Both the position numbers and the translations under genes were made by a program. Shown piece by piece: positions 49,594 through 61,516 of a stretch of 64,000 bases of DNA (the stretch's first letter is position 1; each line of letters starts with the position of its first letter). The DNA is from Saksenaea vasiformis B4078 (lineage: Eukaryota; Mucoromycota; Mucoromycetes; Mucorales; Saksenaeaceae), in NCBI GenBank assembly GCA_000697055.1, contig JNDT01001995.1, positions 1 through 64,000 on the forward strand, in the 5' to 3' direction. The notes below the pieces were generated by a model that did no database searches, was not told the origin of the DNA, and worked only from the letters and a program-made list of their open reading frames with translations.

Positions 49594-50862
49594 TTAAACT
49601 GCTTTTAATATCGAAGATAGAGCGACCAGGAATACGCCAAGAAAGAAGAAGGCTAAAACATACTCGTGGCGTGAATCAGCCTTGATAGCCTGGGGTAGTA
49701 AGCTCTGACAAACAAACAGTAAGAATAGAATAAAGGGAAAGGTAGCACATGATTACCTGAATTGTAATCAGCGACATCATTCCACTAATGACGCCAAACG
49801 TAATACCAAACAACTTGTCTTCTTTCGCTTTATCAACATTTCGTATCGCCAAGAGACCTAACAAGGCCCCTAAAGGCTGAGACAGGCCACCTAGTACAGC
49901 TGCATAACAAAACGCCGCTGCCCTGGACCGGGTAGCATAAAAAAGCGGAAGAGCAATCATGAAGCCTTCAGTCAGATTATGTATTGAGATTGCAATAGAA
50001 ACACTGAGACCAAGAGAAGTGGATGCCTCATTTGAAATAAACATCACCAAACCCTCTAAATAATAAGTAAGCATGCAAGATTCTCTACTAAAAGCGGGAA
50101 CTTCTCCGACCTGGAAATTTGTGCACACAGATAGCGATCGCTGTCTGTATACCGACACGGAAATACTGAAATGAATCGCCATCATCCATCGACCCTCCTG
50201 CAGATGCTTCTTGGTCATGAGGTTGGCACTCACGGCGGTTTTCGGACGAGTGAAACTGGAAATGAGATTCGCTAAAAGGGATCGCGCCATATCTGGCTTC
50301 TTGTTGATGATGATGATGGCTGTGGCCATGGGATGTATGTTCTGATGCCGGCTTTTGACCTTCGCCATTTTCGGCATGATCCACCAATGGCGTGTTCACC
50401 TGGTTATCTTGTTGATGATCCTCATCGCAACATTCAATTGACGTAGAGGTCGCAGTGCAAGTGTGAATAGCTCCAGGTGTACACAGATGTATGAGGCGAC
50501 TGAGGACCAAAGTAAAAAGAGCACCACCGAAAAAAGAAAGATAGACCAATCCTTCTGATGGTAATCGCTCCTGTGCCTCAGGGAGCAGCAGCGCGAAGGA
50601 GGAAAAAAGAAGTACACCAGAAGCTAAAGCCATAGACGCAGATTGAAACGCTCGACTTTCAAGGATTGACCCGGTGGGCCGTTTCCACACACTGTCGACA
50701 AATACTACTGAAGCTGCCAAGAATGTCAAGCTTCATGGTTAATGATCCACATGTGATCCGCAAACATTCATTACCACCCAAGATGCAAGCAACTGATGAC
50801 AAAAGGACCATGAGCCAGCCATCAAGTGCCCGCTGCCCGCTATGTACTCCCACTGTGTCCAT
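49594..50862 (-). CDS. ZIP-family zinc transporter (Zrt3-like)
   Basis: Starts at ATG 50862 and ends at TAA 49596-49594, with four coding exons. Helix 1 (WLMVLLSSVACILGA) is split by an intron; helices 2-3 are MALASGVLLFSSFALLLPEA and VYLSFFGGALFTLVLSRL. A long loop carries the His-rich metal-binding cluster HTSHGHSHHHHQQ. The two signature metal-site helices follow: TAIAICVHKFPEGLVMF (HKFPEG) and SIAISIHNLTEGFMIALPL (HNLTEG). Further helices are GLSQPLGALLGLLAI and ITFGVISGMMSLITIQ, and the last exon ends in a helix (EYVLAFFFLGVFLVALSSI). ZIP proteins move Zn2+ (or Fe2+/Mn2+) into the cytosol. This order resembles yeast Zrt3 of the vacuole; location here is inferred. An upstream in-frame extension exists but 50862 gives the usual short N-terminus. 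Confidence 0.9.
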
Positions 50863-52338
50863 CGTCAGGTCGGAAAAAAAAAGAAAAGTAGAAGGAGGCG
50901 AAAATTGAAAATTGCAGACAACTGAGGAGGTACGCTTTCCTACCATATCAAGGTAAATCATTCAGCCGTGCGGCATGATCAAGGGGTTTTGCGGGGTTTA
51001 CACGGTTTGGGCAAGGACCGGCTGCTTCTTGTAAATAGAGAGCCCCTAGATCTTCGGTCCGACTGCCAGTATTACAAAATATCGGTTATCTTCAAAGATC
51101 TTTGTTCTTTTACCTAAAAAACCGTTTGTGTTGACCAAGATGGCAGACGTACTTTGTTTGGGGATGGAGTAAGACATTTTGCACCAAGAGAGCATGAATC
51201 TTTGCGATATTGTTGCAATCATGTCAGAGTTTATATTTCCGAAACGTTATAAACATGCTGTAAAAAGGTTTGCAATAAAATGATACTTCCACTTATGGTA
51301 CTTTAGCACCTCCCATAAGATACATTAGTGTCAAAATAAAAAGCTGGGCCCTTTATTTTTTCGGCTTTGTATATTTTTTACATCTTCGACGAGTGGTTCG
51401 ATTTAATTTATACAAGTTTACTGTGCATCTTAGTTACTTTATAATTTCTCAGCCTGTTGCTCCAACAACTACAAGTTGTGGACAAATCCTATCTGCAAAG
51501 GCGGAAATAACCATAAAGCACCTATGTACCTGTCCTTGTATCGTATACAAAAAAGGTTGTATTCGTTCAAGGCTTCTGCAGCATTGTTCTTTTCAGATAA
51601 TATCTGATTTCATTTTCCAGTTTCGTATCACGACCTACACCGCCCCTATGAGCGGTGTAGATCCTATTCCCCAGGATTATCCTCGGGGTACATAAACCAC
51701 ACTTGAAGATGAATGATAGTGACTACCACTACAGTCGTCTAATAGGCTTTGTGCCGACAAATGGCCAGAGCTGATTTGAATGCATGTTTCCTTCTGACGG
51801 AAATTGATGTGTTGATGATGCTACCCTGATCCTCTCTAGCGCCAACTTGTGTGCCAGAGCTACGTGATATTTAATTCTAGCAACGTATGCATCGACCTGA
51901 AACTATTCGCAGTATTGTAGCCATGCTATGGGGGTTACATTTGGAAATCCGAATTGTTAACACATCCACTGTGGGCAGTGGAGCTTCCTCTTCAGCCCAG
52001 TGACCTTTGTTTATGTGAATCGTTATGGCTAAGAGACACTGGAAAGGAGTAAGCCAGATAGCGACGGCAACAAATGAAGTATGGCTAGATCAGAAAGCAC
52101 CTTCACCTATTTATCATATCATAAAGTACTTCGTAACAATACGCAGAAGATAAGACTGCAGGTAAAACGTTCCAGCGTTATCGTTCTCCAACATGGACGC
52201 TACGGGTATTCCAAATGTTCCAGATACTTGCTATCAATCAAATCGAAAAGCAAGTATATTTTTTATGATAAACGAACCGGAAAATACCAACCATAGACGA
52301 CGATGGTATCAAAGTGAAGGTTTACCGTTAATTATTCG
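50863..52338. other. Intergenic, with a 9-bp-stem hairpin
   Basis: No supported gene. A perfect inverted repeat lies at 51635-51660: stem CTACACCGC/GCGGTGTAG with an 8-nt loop. It is not followed by a T run and is not near a gene end, so its role is unknown. Other frames here are short and featureless. Confidence 0.5.
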
Positions 52339-53195
52339 CTACTTTTTACGGATGTTCCTCTTCTTTGCTTTGATATTGGACTGTTGCGGAGCTTTCCGTT
52401 TCTTAAACAAACCTTCGCTATTTGATTCTTTTGATTCATCATCATCTGGCTTGCTCTCGAAGGCGTGATCAGGATATTCTTTTTCACGAATCTTAAAGTT
52501 TCGAAGATCTTCTTCGTCTTCTTCCTCCTCGTCCTGAAACTCTGGCCGTTGATCGTGTGTTGTCGTTGTTGTTGTCTCCCTTTTTTCTGTCTTAGTTGTC
52601 TCTTCCGCCGGTGGCGCAGGTTTCACTATCTGCCATTCTCCAGGAAGGGCAATTGCGCTGCGCGGCGCCCATTCTTCACGCCCCTGAAGATGCGATAGGT
52701 CGGGCTCAGGTATATCTGGTGGAGGTGGCACATAGTTATAAGACCGTTTCGGGGTTTTCGGTAACGTTGAAAAAGCTGCTGTTCGAGTTTGCGCTATCTT
52801 TGCAGCAGCAGCAGAGGATGATGGGAGCGAAGACTCGCTACCAACATCTTTGCAGACAAATGATTGAAGCGCAGCCTAAAGATTTATGCATTAGCAGCGC
52901 GTACATGTAATAGAATGAATATATATTGATATTACCTTTTCTATCCGTTGCAGTTCGCGACGTACGCTTTCGGCTTGTTTTTGTTCCTGATGTCCCCGTT
53001 TATATACATCACGCAAGAAGCGCTCGACCTGATTCTTGTGTGCCTGACCTCCCTCGTGGATTTGGATAGACTAGTATGCGATTTAGTTTTTTGATTCAGC
53101 AATCGATCGAGATGAAACGTACAATTTTGTTATTTTGAATGTACTTTCTGCAGTACTTGCACCAGTGGCGCTGTTGAGAAACCCAAAAATCGGAC
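52339..53195 (-). CDS. WBP4/FBP21-like spliceosomal zinc-finger protein
   Basis: Multi-exon, ending at 52339. The N-terminal exon reads SDFWVSQQRHWCKYCRKYIQ, continued in the next exon by IQIHEGGQAHKNQVERFL. Together they form a matrin/U1-type C2H2 zinc finger (CKYC ... H-x5-H), as in WBP4 and other spliceosome-associated proteins. A charged coiled-coil (DVYKRGHQEQKQAESVRREL) and an Ala/Ser-rich linker follow, then a Pro-rich segment (PPPPDIPEPDLSHLQGREEW) and a GEWQIVKPAPP motif. The tail is acidic and ends with a Lys/Arg nuclear-localisation-like end (KAKKRNIRKK). No WW domain is visible, unlike human WBP4. The initiator exon is not resolved: the reading frame is open at about 53195 but the nearest ATG (53219) is out of frame with it. 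Confidence 0.7.
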
Positions 53196-53218
53196 CTGAT
53201 TATTAAAAACGACTGTCA

Positions 53219-53900
53219 TTACGGGCTATACATAGCGATCAACTTGCATTTCTTTGGATGATAAAGGCAAAAGCAGAGGATCTGTTGTTGAGAATTGGGG
53301 TCTGGCAATTTTGGAAACGCCACTCCGCCGTTCAAATTCAGACAGACGCCTTCATACAAACTCAATGCAACTTCTTCTGTTGACAGTGAATTACCTTCAC
53401 AAGGTTTGAGAACTTCTGCATCAATATATTCGGGATGAGAATAAACGGATTCCCACATTTTTGGAAGGAAGGCACGTTTTACTGCCATACTATACATCTC
53501 TACGATGCTGAACTACTGATCCTAAAAATAGTCTTCCTTTGCAGTCGTCCTTTAGATCGATGTAAACGATACAGGTTATGTGTGCAGTTGTACATAAAAG
53601 GCGACAGAGATAGCATCTGCGGAGTCTGCAGTATTTTGCCGTGATTACTTATCATATGTGTATATATGGATTACGGTAGTTTACCAAACGTTATCGGCAT
53701 GGCAACCGATAGTGCATAAACTACGTTGGTGCAGCTATATTGATTCGCGTTAACAGTGACAAGACATGGTTGAAAGGTAACAGTTTTGCCAATCGTGGCT
53801 GAAGGCAAGGTATTTTGGTTGGAGAAATGTTGCGGTCCGTACAGTGGCTTGAGGACGATGACGCCTAATCTAGGAGCTTTACTAGAAACGAAGCAGCGTC
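53219..53900 (-). CDS. Unidentified multi-exon gene
   Basis: Three stretches on the minus strand look coding. About 53890-53685 encodes PRLGVIVLKPLYGPQHF and TIGKTVTFQPC, then SCTNVVYALSVAMPITFG up to a GTAAAC donor. About 53635-53585 encodes DSADAISVAFYVQLHT. The stretch 53497-53219 contains SVYSHPEYIDAEVLKP and EEVALSLYEGVCLNLNGGVAF, ending in TAA. The first two join in frame across a conventional intron. The link to the third, and the 5' start, are not settled. I do not recognise the family. The stop lies about 25 bp before the WBP4-like coding region on the same strand, so they may be close neighbours or, less likely, parts of one mis-modelled locus. Confidence 0.5.
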
Positions 53901-55231
53901 TTGTTGTTCTCGAAAATGGATGGGAGCATTATATATTAGCCAGTGCAAGTACGTCGGTAACTTTTATAATATATCTTATAGTTTTGCCTACCATTTAGCT
54001 TGTTCCTTTATAGCATGGATAGATTCTGTGATTTTGCAGTCATGAAAATTCTTTTAAATATCCACTGCTCAAAATTTCCAAAGAAAAGGGTGCCATAAGC
54101 CTGCACAGGACAAACCCTACTGCTGCTGGAGAATGTCATGCAAACTTTGCTTTAAGATGACAGAAAGAAAAATGACACTGCGTAGAGCAAGTGTATCGAG
54201 GCAGTTCCAGATCGAAATGCCAGCAAAGTCTCAATACCTTCACCGTTCATTTGCCCCGTCGAGATTGAGTCCCCGATTGACCAATCAGTGACTGGAGTCT
54301 CATAAAGACAGGAGCGCAAACAAAATTGAAAGCTTTCACGGACTAACTGATGATAGGCACTAGTGAAACTTAACTCCCCACTGGGGGAGGTTGATATAGA
54401 GTATCGTAAAACTTGGTAAAAGGATAGCTTTTTTATTATGACCGTGGGCGTTGCGCCACTTCAGCATGTCCGCTCTAGTCTCTTTCAGACAGATTGCTCT
54501 GAAAAAAGGAACTCCGTAGAAGAAATAATACAGACGGGAAGGTAGAGACACTAACGGATGTAAGCATTGTGTACAGCTTGAGTTTGACTTAGAAGCGAGG
54601 TAAGCACCGTCACTGTTTATCATGGTCGCCAAAAATAGTAACATCGCCGTTGACTTTGTTTTTCAAGAGGGTAGGATATCGCCATATATCAATTCCGAAA
54701 AAGTGGCATGTCTAGCTGGACAATGCGACCTCGATTTTGTTTCGTGCGACATTCACTTTCGAGCAGGCGTATTTTGACTCCACACTGTCTATTTGATGTT
54801 GTGAAATATAGTTGTGTGAATTGTTGGTTTGATTGTTGTCATAAGACGTTGTTTGTTTTGTCCTACTCAAGGCATCTAAACGAACAACATGAATACTTCA
54901 ACCTCCAGGTGCTGCAAATATACACTTTTTTCGTGGACTGCCGCAACCAACCTTCCTGTGTTTGTTTGCGTTTCTAGTCTTGTAATTCAAGCACTCCAAA
55001 TATCCTGCAACATGACAAGACGCGATGAGGTGCTGTGGACATCGCGTGGTGGTAACACAAAGTAACAATGCCGAGCACCCAATTTGACACGTGAAAAAGA
55101 CTAGCGCAGAAGCGGGTTATCAAATGCTTGGAACGGTCCACGTATGTAGACGGTCGTGTCATGGTACATTTTAACATTGTTTTATTTGGTCTGGAATATG
55201 GAACGACAACGAAAATACAGTGGAGCAAGCA
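53901..55231. other. Intergenic, possibly holding the 5' exons of the unidentified gene
   Basis: No feature could be supported. The upstream exons of the gene at 53219-53900 should lie at its left end. Frames elsewhere are short and have no recognised domain. Confidence 0.4.
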
Positions 55232-55937
55232 CTAATCAGACTTGCTGGAAGCGAACTCGGAAGCCAGCTCACCAGCCTTCTGACGCAGGTGGTCAGTCTG
55301 ACGGTCAATATCGCTCTGGGCATTGAGAAGGAAAGGACGCAAGAATCGCGCATACAAGATCTCGGCTCCCTAAGGAAAAGGGGCAACAACTGTTAATACA
55401 CTAGTTCCATTTCCACAACAACCAGACTTACTCTGAATCGTGGCAGCGCAAGCCAGAGGACGAAGATGGTCTTGAAAAGATAGTAAAAGGGGAACCAGTA
55501 CAACAAAATATCGGAGAAGTATTCGACAATGTGAACAAAACCAATCACGGTCCAATATGTAAGCCATTGCTTGTCATCGTCTGTACTGGGACTCTCAATC
55601 GCCTTGAACGATGCATAAGCTGCAAGGGAGAGGGACAAACATGTAAGTAAGACCTGAGCCAAGATCTAATTTTTTTCCCCTCCCAAAACAACTTACCAGG
55701 ATAGACCCAGGAGATGCTGTTCGTCAAGAGCTGGCCAGCAAGGTTGAAGAAGATCATGATGAAGGTGAGGACACCAGCACCGATAACAAAATAGCTCTTC
55801 GGCACGCCAGTACGGCGCTCAAGTTCGTTGGCATACTTGTATTGACCAAGTTCCTTATCAAGCTGTGTAATACCTTGTTGGACTCTTTTGTGAACGCCCT
55901 GAACACTGTACAAATTTTCACTGTTGGGTGCACTCAT
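55232..55937 (-). CDS. YOP1: Yop1/REEP (TB2/DP1/HVA22) ER-shaping protein
   Basis: Three exons, 55937-55697, 55619-55432 and 55369-55232, total 567 nt: 188 residues, the usual length. The N-terminus is polar (MSAPNSENLYSVQG), then ELERRTGVPKSYFVIGAG with the first hairpin (VLTFIMIFFNLAGQLLTNSI). The next segments are WVYPGYASFKAIESPSTDDD, the KQWLTYWTVIGFVHIVEYFS motif and a second hydrophobic hairpin (WFPFYYLFKTIFVLWLALP). The C-terminal amphipathic helix region includes GAEILYARFLRPFL. Yop1/REEP proteins bend ER tubules by wedging paired hairpins into the membrane and bind reticulons and Sey1/atlastin. All introns are GT-AG. The leader is C/T-rich on the coding strand. Confidence 0.95.
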
Positions 55938-57633
55938 GGGTTTTTTGAAAAGGGAAAAGGGGAAAAGGAAGAAAGAAACAAGTGAAACACAGACGGAGGG
56001 AACGCTTTGAAGTACCGTGTTTTTTTCTGCGTGCGACTGAGTACAAACCTCCGTGGCTCCCAAAACATGATTGGACAGAATCATCCGCGAAGAAAACAAT
56101 CACACAAACCCGACAGCGCTAAGCTGAGTTCTGTTTTCCGCAGTGCGGTGCCTGGTAGTCGAACTTTGCCCGCAGTAACTAAGTTTCACGCCCAATTTAC
56201 CCTTCTTTACAGAGGTTGTAAATCTATCTACAGGGTTTTTATGCGATTTTGCACCATGTTTAAGCTATTTTGTGTGAGGTTCAGCCAAGTTGGTGTAAGT
56301 AAAAGCTTACGAATTAGCGGCGCATACTTAATTTAGCGGAAGTTTGGCTCCTCATGGACAGTAAGTTCTGCGGACCTTAAATATGTCACTGACTGGAGAT
56401 CTTGCGTTTATCTTCGCGTTTGTAGTAATGACCCTTGTGTTAATCGCGTGTCTATTGATTAATCTTCTTAAAGTTAGAATTACAATGGCTAAATTTTCCG
56501 TTGATTAACATACTTATACTTTGTTGCGTTACACCACGTTGCGAGGATATTTTTTGCAGAGAGTGTGGCAGAGTTAGTTGCAGTGCACATAAATGACGCG
56601 CCGATAATTAATAACAAAATATACTAAAATGTCTCTCATCTTCTACTGTGTCTTCAGTTATCTGAACATGGGTTACCTTTATCAATGGGAGGTATGGGAA
56701 ATCATCTAATTATTGAAATCCATAGACATGAAAGAAATGCAAAGTATTACCTAACCGCAAGATACCCGTATGCTCAAACATGATACGCAATGTGTTCAAT
56801 AAAGGCGGCTTTTACGATGACAAATGCTGAACGTTAACGCGATGTGTTAATATGCAAATATGTGAAGAAACAATATGCACAAATCATCTTCCGAAAGCAA
56901 CATTTGATACGAGAAACCGCCTTTAGATGGCGCTCTTGAAGGTGCTTCGATACTCAAGTATGCTATCAAGTATGCTCAGAACTAGTTGCTTGGAGAGGAT
57001 ATAGCCAATAAACACTGTCTGTACATCTCAAATAGTGCGACGATCATGGAAATGAAAACAAGTAGAGTCATCCTCCAATTCGAATCAGCCAGGTTGACTC
57101 GGTTAGAACAGGGCAGAAATAAACCATAACAATGCACGTCTTGCTATCAGAAAAAGACCACCAAACTTATTTGAGATCTACTTGCGGCAAAAACCTTGTT
57201 ATACAAAGTACTATCCTCATCAAGTACCGATGCCAAATGGATCTTATAATATCCCTGATACAAAGTTGTCGCAGTATATGCAGAAAACGTCAAGCTAACG
57301 GCTCTTGGTCCGCATCGCATGCGTCAACGCAGACGTGAAAGCTAATGATAGTTGCTATCAGCTATTCTCAGTCAAATTTTTCATAAAAGAAATAGCGAGC
57401 TTAAATTTGCATGTGGGGAGAAGCAGTGAGCACCTCCGTTTCATTGATAACAGAACGAAAATAGATAAAAAGCAAAGGGTCCAGCCAAACTGCATGTCTT
57501 TTGGGAAATCATTCTGTTTATCCTCCACAAGATACAGCACCTTGCAATTCTAGAGCTTAGCTTTCGTCTTCAGTTGATTTTTACGCGCCCTTTCGAGCAA
57601 GTATGTAATTTGAGGGACTACAGGTGTTGGGTA
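55938..57633. other. Intergenic, no gene supported
   Basis: 1.7 kb with short frames on both strands but no recognisable domain or splice-consistent chain. Includes the YOP1 promoter at its left end and the 3' side of the hydrolase gene at its right end. Confidence 0.45.
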
Positions 57634-58899
57634 TTAGTCATGGCGAATGCACCCTAAAAAGACTGTACCAATGATATCGGGGTTCTCGTTTGGCACCATG
57701 TGTGAACCGTCTACGAATTCGACTGTGGCAAGAGATGATGCAGCTCGAACCTGTTCAGCATCCTCAGCGGGTACACTACATGGTCACATTAGCCGGATTT
57801 CAGGAAGCGAAGAATATGCCTACAATGTTGATTGCTTCGCGGATACCAAGTGCACAGGGATACTTAGAGCGCGGAATGCAGCGAAGGCAGTATTTGTGGC
57901 ATAATAACCAACATTAAATACGTGCTGATACATATGATAAATATCTTTGGCTTTCAGCTATTTTCACCTACATATTCCTGTTCTTTGGGACATTTCAGTT
58001 TGACCGTTCCGGCTGGTGTATCGTAGAGGCCATATTGCTGCACAAAAAACTAAATATCGCTAGTTCCTAAGAAATGATGGTACATACTACGTAATTTTCC
58101 AACACTTCTGGATCGAGGGCCTTCCAGAATGATCGCTTAATCAAAGAATTGAAACACTCTTGACTGAAATAAACCCGTTCAGCCTATGATCCGACACGCT
58201 TGCTCCATTTCTTACCGATTTGGCCAAGTGTCCCGACGATTGCGAGATGCTAATATTGGGAACATGTCTCTGATTTCTGTATCATGGACTTGAACCGTCA
58301 CTACAGGCTCAACGACGCATAAACCATCGAATGTCTTTGGATGCAGGAACTCTGTCAACAGCCTTCGCGGTTTTTCTCTATCAGCCAACGTCTTCCCTCT
58401 TTTTTTTTTCCCACTAGCTTACATGGATGTACCACCAAAGCTATGGCCGACACCAATGAGCATGTCGTATGATTTTAACTCCAATTTATCCACCACTTGC
58501 TTCGTATCCATGGCATGGTCAAACCAGGTATCTAATCCAATTTTTTAAGGAAAAACCACGAATGGCAAAAGAAGGAGCAAACTTACAGCTATCTAAGAAT
58601 GTGCCTTCGTTCAATCGCGCCGAGTCACCATGATTGCGTGCATCCCACGCAACAAAATCAAGGTCAATGGTATCATACTGGGACTGGCTACGCAAGTAAC
58701 CGAGAAAACGTCGCATGAGGGGATGCATCACTTCTTTGTGGAAGCCATTGGCATGGGACCATAGAAAAGCCCATTTCTTCTGACTAGGTTTCGGCGCGGC
58801 GAATGTATGGAGCTCCACCACCAACTGCTGGACCTTGTAACCTTCAGTTTTTGGACTGACTGGAATGGTAAGAGTACGTGTGGGAACAAGACGCGCCAT
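57634..58899 (-). CDS. Alpha/beta-hydrolase (peroxisomal Lpx1-like)
   Basis: Starts at ATG 58899 (MARLVPTRTL) and ends at TAA 57636-57634, with several exons. The fold's landmarks are in order: the oxyanion region FLWSHANGFHKEV, the VAWDARNHGDSA strand-turn, the nucleophile elbow GVGHSFGGTSM (Ser, about 58455), and, near the end, VEFVDGSHMVPNENPD with the catalytic His. Between them are VVEPVVTVQV and the helical cap (FNSLIKRSFWKALDPEVL). The SHANGFHKE motif resembles fungal Lpx1-like hydrolases, which are peroxisomal lipases or epoxide-hydrolase-like enzymes. The C-terminus here (GCIRHD) is not a clear PTS1, so location is unknown. Substrate unknown. Exon limits in the last third are approximate. 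Confidence 0.8.
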
Positions 58900-59570
58900 A
58901 AACGAAAGAAAGTTGTCTGTGGGGTTAGGCGGCGACAAACCGATAAAATGCTATTTAACCGCTTCCCCACCCCCGCGGTTTATCCATGTGAAAGAATAGT
59001 TTTTCGGCAGAACTATTTTCTATACCAGGTACAGACTCAACTCTATAAGCAACGAGAGCGCTGACAGAACTGCATCTCGCGGTTCAAAGTCAGATGGTGC
59101 ATTCTTGCTTAGGTAAACTGAAATCAAGGACGCTCTGTCTGGAGGGAGCAACGGGAATGAGATAGTGTCTTCGATGGAAACATGGAATATCTCTATAGAG
59201 GACAGGATTTAGTTTTAGAGAATCACATCATTAGCATTATCCGTTATGTTTCTCGATGGTTAAATTGCACTTGTTAATTTTGGCGATCCAGCCCTGCTGA
59301 TTCTCGCCAGAAAATTATAGATGATCGTGCGCAAAAAATCGTTAGGCAATAGAGCGTACGAGAATGAAGAACAGTGCCTTAGATATATAGTCTTGCCTTT
59401 CGTAGGTAGTTAATGCCAAGAATGCTATCTCGCTGTGTAGCAGCACAAACAGTAAAAAGAGCATACAGCTTAAAAGACCGCACGTTTTGTAATACGGTCG
59501 TTGCACATTGAACAATTCCTTTTTTTTTTTTTTTTTGCTTGATGTTTATATTTTGACTTAACTATCTAAT
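58900..59570. other. Intergenic between hydrolase and NOT4
   Basis: Contains the hydrolase promoter and the NOT4 3' end, with an 18-nt T run at 59519-59536. No gene recognised. Confidence 0.5.
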
Positions 59571-61492
59571 CTAAACTTGTGCAAAGCCAAACCGAGAGCT
59601 CTTTCGCATCGGTGATTCCCATAGATTATTGGTAGATCGCAATAATTGATGTGTAAAAGGGTTGAATGTGCCCGTATAGTTTGGTGTTGGCGTGGCATAT
59701 GTCAGGAATTCTAGTGCAGACATCGTTGGAATGGGTTGTGTCGTCTCGGAAGCCTTTCCGGATGAAGGTGATGGATGTGACGGAGTGTCGTGATCATGTA
59801 GCGCACTGACACCCACCGGTGTATCATCCAGATCACTTTCCTTATCAGGCAGAGGTAGAGGACAAACCTCTTCAAAGGCGTCCCCGAGCACGAATTTAAC
59901 TAATCCATCGTAGTAGTTTGGTCTTTGATCGATCTTCACTACCGATGGCAGCTGCTCTTCTTCCAGATCAAGCGCGTTCGGTGTAGCAGGTCTCGAGGAT
60001 TTCGGTGTTTCATCAGCTCGGTCGGACTTTTGTTGTTCCTTTCGCTTCTTCTTCTCTGTTTTACGTCTCGGCATTGGCGGAATGGATTGTGATTTTTGGG
60101 TAGTAGCCGTGGCAGCAGAAAGCGGCGGTCCAAATGCGTCAGGCGTCAACGCCCGCTCAGGAAGCAGGTTCGATTTCATAACAGGTGTAGAAGGACCACT
60201 GCCACATTTTGCCCAGGAAGCCGACGCTGGCAAAGCCGATCTCTCATCATCCGCTGTCACATCGTTATTAGAAACTTTAGTAGTTTCTCGAGGGGTCGGC
60301 AGTTTATAGGAAATGGTCGCAACAGATTCCAATGTAGCGGGCTTGCGCATAGCACTAGAGGATGTGACCGGAGGGAAGTCGTTACTTGATAAGGTGGTAG
60401 CCGCAGCTGGTGCTGTCGGCGTTGGCAGTTGCGGTGTTCTGTCCTCAGCGTCTGTTGACATCTGATCTCGCATACGATGTTTGCTAAGACAATAAACCAT
60501 CTTAATCCTTGCTGCCTGCCATTTCATGTACTACATACCCTGTTGCCAATTCCTCTTTTGAAATCGTATCGGCTTCTTCTCCGGGCTCATGCAAATACAG
60601 ACATGTCGGATTCGGACAGGTTAAATTGCGTAGATAGTAAGTACAGTACTTTGTAGTACCATAGGACGCCCTACACATAGTATTTTACAATAAGCTCATC
60701 ACGTCTTGTTTTCTTCTTTCACTAGGTTACCGAAGTATTCTCCCTGCCATGACACTGCCATCTACAGCATGAATAGCCTTGGCTGCATCTTCTCGGCGTT
60801 GGTAAGTAACATAGACAGCGGCGCTTGGTTGCATGGTGGTCGATCCACTGGCATTGGGAGTCGGTGCTACTGGTCGCTTGTTGATCACTACCTTCGCAAT
60901 TTTTCCAAATTGCCCAAAGAAATCTTGTGATCGGATTGTCTAATATGTAACGTGAGGAGACGCTATTGGGATAGATTATCCTACTTCTTCGGTAGCCAGC
61001 TTAGGGTGAAGTCCAATCACATACACCAGGTTCTTCTGCACCACTCGCATATTTGCCAAATGTCTCCTGTTGGCAGCTTCCATGTCTTTTTGCTGGCGCT
61101 CTTTTTCCTTCTTCTCCCGCTTGATACGCGCAATTCTGTGTATCGATGTTATTCACTCCCTTCCATAGTCAAGTCTAAGACTTACTCATCGCTACTAATG
61201 GGCTGGAACTCGACCATCTGGTCAGAGTACTCTCTTCGACTAAAAAAAGTAGTAAGTATACCGACTTACAGGTATAATCTATTTTCTTTACCAGGCTGGA
61301 CAGCGGCCATTCAGATTCTCTTTGATATGATGCCAGCAAAATCGACAGATCTGGTAAACTGATTAGCACAAGGATTGCATCCCATTCAATTCATGCCTGG
61401 TAACCGCATGTGCATGGTCTGAAATTGCGATCCGCAATATCAAGCTCTTCCATACACAAAGGGCATTCATAATCTTCTTCATCGGAATCCAT
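59571..61492 (-). CDS. NOT4: CCR4-NOT subunit 4 ubiquitin ligase (Not4)
   Basis: Starts at ATG 61492 and ends at 59571. The N-terminal RING is of the C4C4 type (CPLCMEELDIADRNFRPCTCG, then YQICRFCWHHIKENLNGRCP), followed by SRREYSDQMVEFQPISSDE. A coiled-coil (ARIKREKKEKERQQKDMEAA) leads into the RRM (RVVQKNLVYVIGLHPKL, DFFGQFGKIAKVVINKRPV, AAVYVTYQRREDAAKAIHAV) and a C3H zinc finger (KYCTYYLRNLTCPNPTCLYLHEPG). The remaining C-terminal part is Pro/Ser/Thr-rich and disordered. Not4 is an E3 ligase that works with Ubc4/5 on ribosomal and other substrates and is part of CCR4-NOT in mRNA decay. The first intron (61396-61351, 46 nt) appears to use a GC donor; see findings. Confidence 0.95.
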
Positions 61493-61516
61493 CCTGTCGA
61501 ATAAATTGAATAGTAT

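Noticed and set aside
57647..57917. Two plus-strand frames over the end of the hydrolase gene
   Set aside because: The minus strand here encodes the conserved catalytic-His segment (DGSHMVPNENPD) of the hydrolase, which explains the sequence better.
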